Source: DAHUYF01 sp035553515
Lineage (GTDB): Bacteria; Pseudomonadota; Alphaproteobacteria; ATCC43930; CGMCC-115725
Length of the DNA stretch: 13,077 nucleotides
Assembly (NCBI GenBank): GCA_035553515.1
Contig: DATNDG010000044.1
Coordinates: 1-13,077, forward strand
Direction: 5' to 3'
The stretch's first letter is position 1; every line of letters begins with the position of its first letter. Below, piece by piece: positions 8,728-13,077 of this stretch. A program made the translations under genes and the position numbers. The notes below the pieces were generated by a model that saw only the letters and a program-made list of their open reading frames with translations, searched no databases and had not been told where the DNA came from.

Positions 8728-10110
8728 TCATTCCGCCGCGGCGCCGCGCTCGCGGAAGCTGTTGCCCCATTCGCGGCGGAAGAGCGCCTCCATCTCGCGC
8801 CGCACCGCCACCGCCTGCTCGCGCTCATCAGCGGCAATATCGGCCCAGCGCACGCTTTCGCCCGATTTCACCGCGCGCGTCAGCTTCACACCATGGGCAA
8901 GGCCGATCGGCAGCGCGCCGAGCGCCAGCGAGTTCGCGGCGGGCATGAGCTTGCCATAGACGGTAAATCCACCTTCGCCGTCGAGCGTCTCGCCGGCGGC
9001 GAGGTCGCGCTTTGCGGTAGCGACGGCATCGCCGCGGAAGCCGGTGGCGCTGCCGGTCGCCTCGCTGCGCAGCGCAGCGCTCGCCACCGAAATGCCGAGT
9101 TCGAGCCCGATCAGGTGATAGGGCTTGTACATCGCGGCGTAGCGCCCGCTCGGATCGGTCACGAGACCATATTCGGCAAAGCAGCGCTGAACATAGTCGG
9201 ACGGCGCCTCGAAGGTGACATAGACGCCCCAGCGCAGATCGCGGAACACCGGACGGCCGTCGCGCTCCAGCGAGGAGATCACCTCCACCTGTCCCTTATG
9301 CGCGAGCACGCCGCCTTCGGCGCGCGGCTTCAGCAGGCGCGGCAGATCGTCGACACCACAGGCGGGGAAAGCGAGCCCATCCTCGGCCGGGGCGAGGCCG
9401 GTGGCGTTCGCCACCGCCGCCATTTCGATCGCCGATTTGGTGCCGTCGAGGAAGGAGTTGAACATCTGCGAATTCATGCCGCCGAGCTTCGCCTGCTCGG
9501 GCGAGAGGCCGTAATGCCCCCAGACCGTGTCGGGGGTCGAAGCGTGATAGGCAGGCAGGTATTTCGTCCCCTTCCCCGCCGCCACCACCTCGAAGCCGGC
9601 GGCGCGCGCCCAGTCGACCATCTCGGAGATCAGCGCCGGCTGATCGCCATAGGCCATGGAATAGACGATGCCCGCCTCGGCGGCGCGCCGCGCCAGCAGC
9701 GGGCCTGCCAGCACATCGGCTTCGACATTGACCATGACGATATGCTTCTTGTGCCGGCAGCAGAGCAGCGCATGACGGATGCCCGAGGGCGGGTGGCCGG
9801 TGGCGTCGATGACGACCTCGATGCCGTCATCGGCGATCAGCGCCGCGGCATCGTCGGTGAGAAAGGTGCCGCCGGTCTTGATCGCCTCGCCGACCGAGCG
9901 CGCGGCGTAGCGCTCTTGCGGCCAGCCGACCCGCGCCAGCGCCGCAGCAGCGCGGCTCGGCGCGAGATCGGCCACGGCGGCGACGTGGAGCCCGGGGGTG
10001 CGCGGCGCCTGCGACAGGAACATCGAGCCGAATTTGCCGGCGCCGATGAGGGCGACGCGGACGGGGTTACCCGCCTCCGTGCGCTGGCGGAGCTTGGCGG
10101 CGAGATTCAC
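8728..10110 (-). CDS. NAD(P)-dependent oxidoreductase with C-terminal SAF-like domain
   Basis: The protein has 460 residues. The N-terminus is a Rossmann fold of homoserine-dehydrogenase type with GAGKFG at 23-28, an acidic turn VADLA, and VVIDATGHP where bound dinucleotide is usually contacted. The middle (about 130-330) holds the family's VNVEADVLAGP, YGDQPALI and GKGTKYLP stretches. The C-terminus (about 366-427) resembles a SAF domain, as in FlgA and sialic-acid synthases; such proteins are sometimes misnamed FlgA, but no flagellar gene is nearby. The substrate is not known; SAF domains often occur in enzymes acting on sugar acids, so a hydroxy-acid or aldehyde substrate is a guess. The start is GTG at 10110, backed by AGGAGG five bases ahead. 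The dioxygenase gene ends 9 nt upstream, so the two form an operon. The enzyme class is fairly sure; the reaction is not. Confidence 0.85.
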   Translation of the reverse strand: MNLAAKLRQRTEAGNPVRVALIGAGKFGSMFLSQAPRTPGLHVAAVADLAPSRAAAALARVGWPQERYAARSVGEAIKTGGTFLTDDAAALIADDGIEVVIDATGHPPSGIRHALLCCRHKKHIVMVNVEADVLAGPLLARRAAEAGIVYSMAYGDQPALISEMVDWARAAGFEVVAAGKGTKYLPAYHASTPDTVWGHYGLSPEQAKLGGMNSQMFNSFLDGTKSAIEMAAVANATGLAPAEDGLAFPACGVDDLPRLLKPRAEGGVLAHKGQVEVISSLERDGRPVFRDLRWGVYVTFEAPSDYVQRCFAEYGLVTDPSGRYAAMYKPYHLIGLELGISVASAALRSEATGSATGFRGDAVATAKRDLAAGETLDGEGGFTVYGKLMPAANSLALGALPIGLAHGVKLTRAVKSGESVRWADIAADEREQAVAVRREMEALFRREWGNSFRERGAAAE

Positions 10111-10115
10111 GTTGA

Positions 10116-10121
10116 CCTCCT
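10116..10121 (-). promoter_or_regulatory. Shine-Dalgarno site overlapping the preceding stop codon
   Basis: AGGAGG lies five bases before the GTG start at 10110 and shares bases with the TAG stop of the dioxygenase gene (10122-10120). This fixes the GTG as the start and points to translational coupling of the pair. Confidence 0.8.
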
Positions 10122-10923
10122 AGGCGACGGCTTGACGCCGGCGCGCATACTGCATGAGGCAATCGTCGGGCAGCGGCTCGATCGGCGTGAAGTCGCGATT
10201 GGCGATCCAGGTCGGGCGCTTGAAGCGGCGGATGGCGTTGTCGCAGCGATTGAGCGAGAGATAAACGATCCAGCGCGACCAGGGCGTCAGATTCGAGCCC
10301 GAGGCGTGGACGAGATTGCCGTGGAACAGCAGCACCGACCCGGGCGGCCCCTTGGGCGCGACGATGCCACCTTCCTGGACCAGGCGGGTGATGGTCTCGT
10401 TGTCGATGGTCCAAAGCGGATAGCTGGTGGTGGTCACGTCATGCCCGGCCTCGAGCCGACCGAGGCGATGGCTCCTCGGGATGAACATCAGCGGCCCGTT
10501 GAACTCGTTCGCCTCGGCAAGGAAGAGCGCGATATTCATCGCCCGCGGCTGCGGCATGTCGTCGTCCTGGAACCAGGTCGCGTAATCCTGATGCCACTGC
10601 CACACCGCACCGTCGAAGGCGGCTTTGGCATTGATCTTGAACTGATGCATGTAGAGCTTGTCGGAGCCGAGGATCTGCATCCCCGGCTCGACCAGGCGCG
10701 GATGGCGCGCCAGCAGCCCATAGGCCTCGTTCCAGGTCTGGACATAGAAGGCGCTGCGCGGCGCGTCCGAGCCCTTCTCGCGCCACACCTCCTCGCGCTG
10801 CTGCGCGAAGAGGCCGGAAACCTCGCCATTGAGCAGGTCCATCTCGGCCGGGGTGAACAGGCTCGGCAGGAACAGATAGCCCTGCTCGTCGAATTCCGCG
10901 AGCTGCGCCGCTGTCAGCTTCAT
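10120..10923 (-). CDS. PhyH/EctD-like Fe(II)/2-oxoglutarate dioxygenase
   Basis: Members of this family couple decarboxylation of 2-oxoglutarate to hydroxylation of a small substrate. The 267 residues form the usual single jelly-roll domain. The iron ligands are H111 and D113 in WHQDYATW, and H206 in HGNLVHASG. R217 in PWSRW is well placed to bind 2-oxoglutarate. NGPLMFIPRSHR (142-153) and NLTPWSR (211-217) recall ectoine hydroxylase, but the EctD signature is altered and no ect genes are present, so I do not call ectD. The frame is open further upstream to 11226, but the ATG at 10923 has a perfect GAGGAGG ahead and gives the normal domain start. It is the first gene of a pair with the SAF-domain oxidoreductase, which could act on its product. 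The family is secure; the substrate is unknown. Confidence 0.88.
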   Translation of the reverse strand: MKLTAAQLAEFDEQGYLFLPSLFTPAEMDLLNGEVSGLFAQQREEVWREKGSDAPRSAFYVQTWNEAYGLLARHPRLVEPGMQILGSDKLYMHQFKINAKAAFDGAVWQWHQDYATWFQDDDMPQPRAMNIALFLAEANEFNGPLMFIPRSHRLGRLEAGHDVTTTSYPLWTIDNETITRLVQEGGIVAPKGPPGSVLLFHGNLVHASGSNLTPWSRWIVYLSLNRCDNAIRRFKRPTWIANRDFTPIEPLPDDCLMQYARRRQAVA

Positions 10924-10928
10924 GGTTT

Positions 10929-10935
10929 CCTCCTC
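10929..10935 (-). promoter_or_regulatory. Strong Shine-Dalgarno site of the dioxygenase gene
   Basis: GAGGAGG lies five bases before the ATG at 10923. It settles the start against the open N-terminal extension of about 101 codons, which would run across the divergent intergenic region and into the gene on the other strand. Confidence 0.85.
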
Positions 10936-10943
10936 GAGCCGCA

Positions 10944-10963
10944 CTGCGCCAAAAAGGCGGCAG
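10944..10963 (-). other. Hairpin in the dioxygenase leader
   Basis: In transcript sense, CTGCCGCC pairs with GGCGCAG around a T5 loop, with one bulged base. It ends about 20 nt before the start codon and just ahead of the Shine-Dalgarno site. It may affect translation or RNA stability; no known riboswitch class is recognised. Confidence 0.35.
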
Positions 10964-11008
10964 CGGGATTTCCACCCAGCATGGGCCGCGGGCCGCGGAG
11001 GGGTCAAG

Positions 11009-11037
11009 TTGGATTGGCCGCCGCGGGCGTCTAAGAT
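11009..11037 (+). promoter_or_regulatory. Candidate sigma-70-type promoter for the DUF6494 gene
   Basis: TTGGAT (11009-11014) and TAAGAT (11032-11037) are separated by exactly 17 bases. They match the consensus at 3 of 6 and 4 of 6 positions. Transcription would start near 11044, leaving a leader of about 20 nt that contains AAGGAG (11052-11057). On the other strand TTGACC (11007-11002) is a good -35 box facing the dioxygenase gene, but I see only a weak -10 box for it. Confidence 0.5.
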
Positions 11038-11064
11038 GCCCCACCTGGCAGAAGGAGCGCTCCC

Positions 11065-11256
11065 ATGGATGAAGACCGCTTCAACATGTCGATCCGCAAA
11101 TTCCTCAAGACCGTCGGCGTCACGTCGCAGCGCGAGATCGAGCAGGCGGTGCGCAAACCCGGCGCCAAGACGGGCAATCTCAAGGCCAAGATCGTGCTCA
11201 CCATCCCCGAGCTCGGGCTCCGCCACGAGATCGACGGCGAGATCGAGACCGGCTGA
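11065..11256 (+). CDS. DUF6494 family small protein
   Basis: This 63-residue protein begins MDEDRFNMSIRKFLK and continues KTVGVTSQREIEQAVR. That pattern, followed by a Gly/Lys-rich turn and a C-terminal segment with KAKIVLTI and IDGEIETG, I recognise as the DUF6494 family of short proteobacterial proteins. No function is established for it. It has no signal peptide or membrane helix and should be cytosolic, with an N-terminal helix pair and a C-terminal beta hairpin. The ATG has AAGGAG seven bases ahead and a plausible promoter about 30 bases upstream. It is divergent from the dioxygenase pair (141-nt gap) and lies 26 nt before the EstB-like hydrolase, so the two are probably cotranscribed. 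Coding status is confident because of the family match and ribosome site. Confidence 0.85.
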   Translation: MDEDRFNMSIRKFLKTVGVTSQREIEQAVRKPGAKTGNLKAKIVLTIPELGLRHEIDGEIETG

Positions 11257-11282
11257 ACCCCGCCCCCGAGAAGAGCGCGCCC

Positions 11283-12470
11283 ATGACCACCCCTTCCCTG
11301 CCGCTTGCGGCGCCCGAAGAGGTCGGGCTCTCCGCCACGCGGCTCAGGCGGCTCGGCGACGTGCTCGCCAGCGAGATCGAGAGCGGCCGCGTCCCCGGCA
11401 CGGTGGCGCTCATCGCTCGACGCGGCAAGCTTGCCTATTTCGAGGCGGCGGGCGCGCGCGATCCCGGCAGCGGCGCGGCGATGCGCAAGGACGACATCTT
11501 CCGCATCTACTCCATGACCAAGCCCATCGTCTCGGTGGCGGCGATGATGCTGTGGGAGGAGGGCCAGTTCCTGCTCGGCGATCCCCTGGCGAAATACCTG
11601 CCGGAATTCGCCGGGCAAAAGGTGGCGGTGGAGCACGGCGGCGAGATCGAGCTGGTCGCGGCCGAGCGCGAGATCACGCTGCAGGATCTGCTGCGCCACA
11701 CCTCGGGGCTGACCTACGAGTTCCGCGGCAATGCCCCGGTGCAGAAGCTCTACATGAACGCGAAGACGTTCCGGCGCAACCAGACCAATGCCGAGCAGGC
11801 GACGACGCTCGCCAGCCTGCCGCTGATGCACCAGCCGGGAACAGTCTGGGAGTACAGCCGCTCGACCGACGTGCTTGGCCGCATCATCGAAGTGCTGACC
11901 GGCCAGAGCCTCGGCGAGGTGCTCGCCGAGCGCATCTTGCGCCCGCTCGGCATGACCGACACCGATTTCCACGTGCCGGCGGCGAAGCATGGGCGCCTCG
12001 CCGAGGCATTCCCGCGCGATCCCGAGAGCGGCACCGCGGTGCAGCTCCTCGAGGTGCGCGAGAAGCCGAGCTTCGAATCCGGCGGCGGCGGGCTGGTCTC
12101 GACGGCGATCGATTATGCGCGCTTCCTGCAGATGATGCTGAACGGCGGCAGGCTCGACGGCGTGCGGCTGCTGAGCCGCAAGACGGTCGAGTACATGACC
12201 GCCGATCATCTCGGGGGGATCACTGGCGCGCCCGATCTGCTAATCCCTGGCTACGGCTTCGGCCTGGGATTCGCGGTGCGCCTTGCCGCCGGCATCGCGC
12301 AGGTGCCGGGCTCGGTCGGCCAGTATTATTGGGGCGGGCTCGCCGGCACCACCTTCTGGGTCGATCCGGCCGAGCAGCTCTTCGCATTGCTGCTGATTCA
12401 GGGACCCGGCCAGCGCGAGTATTACCGCGTACTGTTCCGCGACCTCGTCTATGCCGCCGTCGCCGACTGA
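11283..12470 (+). CDS. EstB-like serine hydrolase, beta-lactamase fold (class C type)
   Basis: The 395 residues form a family VIII esterase / class C beta-lactamase-like hydrolase. The nucleophile motif is S77-M-T-K80. The second motif is Y191-S192-R193, with tyrosine as the likely base. The third site is YYWGGLAGTTFWVDP with W350, as in EstB-type esterases, in place of the KTG of true beta-lactamases. The LLRHTSGLTY (136-145) segment and the PLGMTDTDF (221-229) segment are typical of the family. No signal peptide is seen, so it is probably cytosolic, which also argues against antibiotic resistance. The natural ester or amide substrate cannot be told. The ribosome site is weak (GAAGAG about nine bases ahead), but the start gives the normal APEEVGLSATRL opening. 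It follows the DUF6494 gene and overlaps the next gene by 20 nt. Confidence 0.92.
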   Translation: MTTPSLPLAAPEEVGLSATRLRRLGDVLASEIESGRVPGTVALIARRGKLAYFEAAGARDPGSGAAMRKDDIFRIYSMTKPIVSVAAMMLWEEGQFLLGDPLAKYLPEFAGQKVAVEHGGEIELVAAEREITLQDLLRHTSGLTYEFRGNAPVQKLYMNAKTFRRNQTNAEQATTLASLPLMHQPGTVWEYSRSTDVLGRIIEVLTGQSLGEVLAERILRPLGMTDTDFHVPAAKHGRLAEAFPRDPESGTAVQLLEVREKPSFESGGGGLVSTAIDYARFLQMMLNGGRLDGVRLLSRKTVEYMTADHLGGITGAPDLLIPGYGFGLGFAVRLAAGIAQVPGSVGQYYWGGLAGTTFWVDPAEQLFALLLIQGPGQREYYRVLFRDLVYAAVAD

Positions 12471-12969
12471 CCGCGCGGCGACGCTGGGTCGCCCGCGCCT
12501 CCAGGCGAACGCCAGGATGCAGCGGCTGATCGACGGCCTGGCGCGGCCCTCGTTGCCGCCGCTCAGCGGCCGGCTGCTGCGCCGCCTCGATGACGGGGTG
12601 ATCGAGCGTGACGGGTCGGTGCTGCTGCGCGCGCTAGGCCGCGAGGCGGTGTTCGACGCCGCGCGTCACGTGGACCGCACCGCTTTCGAATGCGCGGTCA
12701 ATGCGATCGAATTCGACGCGGCACCGCTGGAGGCGGAGCGCGCACTCGCCACGGCGCTCACCTATGCCGGACAGCTCGTCGAAATGCTGGACCGCAGCGG
12801 CTGCGCCGGCTCCTTTCGCGTGATCCTGGCACAGGACGCCGCGGATCAGAGCTGCCGCGTCTCCTTCCATCGCCTGCGCCCGGGCGAGAGCTCCGGCGCC
12901 GAGGATCTCGATGCGGCGGGCGACCGGGCGATCCTGCTGCTCGATTGCGGCGAGGATTCGCGACGCTGA
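12451..12969 (+). CDS. Unrecognised 172-residue protein
   Basis: I do not recognise this protein. It has 172 residues, no signal peptide and no membrane helix. The N-terminal 25 residues are Pro/Arg-rich, and the rest alternates hydrophobic and charged positions as a folded soluble domain would. The segment from about 66 to 115 is Ala-rich and probably helical, and the end is acidic, with AGDRAILLLDCGED. Third codon positions are mostly G or C in this frame, which supports it over the competing minus-strand frame. The ATG at 12451 overlaps the hydrolase gene by 20 nt in a different frame. No ribosome site is visible, so translation may depend on the upstream gene. A later start at 12517 (residue 23) would remove the low-complexity beginning. 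An inverted-repeat element begins about 25 nt after the stop. Confidence 0.68.
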   Translation: MPPSPTDRAATLGRPRLQANARMQRLIDGLARPSLPPLSGRLLRRLDDGVIERDGSVLLRALGREAVFDAARHVDRTAFECAVNAIEFDAAPLEAERALATALTYAGQLVEMLDRSGCAGSFRVILAQDAADQSCRVSFHRLRPGESSGAEDLDAAGDRAILLLDCGEDSRR

Positions 12970-12992
12970 TTGCTTGGACTGGACAGACGGCG

Positions 12993-13077
12993 GTGCGTCC
13001 TTCGACTGCGAGCTTCGCTCGCGCTCAGGGTGAGGCAAATTCTTTGTGCCACAAAGAACCTACCTCATCCTGAGCTT
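12993..13077. repeat. Inverted-repeat (MITE/REP-like) element, copy B, cut by the right edge
   Basis: This is the second copy of the element at 8601-8696. It shares an exact 18-nt left end (12991-13008), then GCTCAGGGTGAG (13023-13034, 11 of 12 positions), then AAAGAAC and CCTCATCCTGA (13063-13073) on the right. It differs by 14 extra bases (13009-13022) that form a small GCGAGC/GCTCGC hairpin, and by its inner hairpin TTCTTTGT/ACAAAGAA (13040-13058), a perfect 8-bp stem. The window ends within the right arm. Confidence 0.72.

Noticed and set aside
8728..10110. FlgA (flagellar) reading of the SAF-domain protein
   Set aside because: Only the C-terminal SAF-like part would match; the N-terminal Rossmann dehydrogenase domain and lack of flagellar neighbours argue against it.
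8893..11034. Plus-strand open frame of 713 codons
   Set aside because: It is antisense to the oxidoreductase and dioxygenase genes and has only the low-complexity composition expected of a GC-rich shadow frame.
10924..11226. N-terminal extension of the dioxygenase by 101 codons
   Set aside because: It would run across the divergent spacer and antisense into the DUF6494 gene, whereas a perfect Shine-Dalgarno site supports the ATG at 10923.
11031..12209. Minus-strand open frame of 392 codons
   Set aside because: It is antisense to the EstB-like hydrolase and the DUF6494 gene, both of which carry family motifs.
11283..12470. Beta-lactamase (antibiotic resistance) reading of the hydrolase
   Set aside because: There is no signal peptide, and the KTG motif is replaced by a Trp-Gly-Gly segment as in EstB-type esterases.
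12634..13038. Minus-strand open frame of 134 codons
   Set aside because: It overlaps the 172-residue gene and begins inside the inverted-repeat element; the plus-strand frame has the better third-position pattern.

Overview
The window reads as GC-rich chromosome of an alphaproteobacterium, probably of the Hyphomicrobiales or Rhodospirillales. The evidence is the zapE-mdh-(sucCD)-sucA-sucB-lpd type of TCA-cycle neighbourhood, the LDH-like short malate dehydrogenase, a DUF6494 protein, and intergenic inverted repeats of the CTTCGAC...GCTCAGGATGAG kind seen in many alphaproteobacterial genomes. The species cannot be fixed from the sequence.

Left two thirds (1-8499), all on the minus strand: read in the direction of transcription, the order is zapE (AFG1-type ATPase), mdh (malate dehydrogenase), sucA, sucB and lpd (E1, E2 and E3 of the 2-oxoglutarate dehydrogenase complex), then an unrecognised exported protein that starts directly at the lpd stop codon and runs off the left edge. 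All complete genes keep their catalytic motifs and none shows a frameshift. The notable gap is that sucC and sucD (succinyl-CoA synthetase), which usually lie between mdh and sucA in this group, are missing; a 165-nt spacer takes their place. Small hairpins lie in the zapE-mdh and sucB-lpd spacers.

Right third (8500-13077): a roughly 96-bp inverted-repeat element separates the TCA block from a minus-strand pair, an EctD/PhyH-like Fe(II)/2-oxoglutarate dioxygenase followed 9 nt later by a Rossmann oxidoreductase with a C-terminal SAF-like domain. The second gene starts with GTG, and its Shine-Dalgarno site overlaps the stop codon of the first. Divergent from this pair, on the plus strand, are a 63-residue DUF6494 protein with a plausible sigma-70-type promoter, an EstB-like serine hydrolase of the beta-lactamase fold, and an unrecognised 172-residue protein that overlaps the hydrolase end. 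A second copy of the inverted-repeat element follows and is cut by the right edge.

How the genes work together: Mdh makes oxaloacetate, and SucA/SucB/Lpd convert 2-oxoglutarate to succinyl-CoA. The dioxygenase/oxidoreductase pair looks like a two-step module for hydroxylating and then oxidising a small molecule of unknown identity. It is the best candidate here for something undescribed. I see no CRISPR array, tRNA, rRNA, insertion sequence or phage gene.
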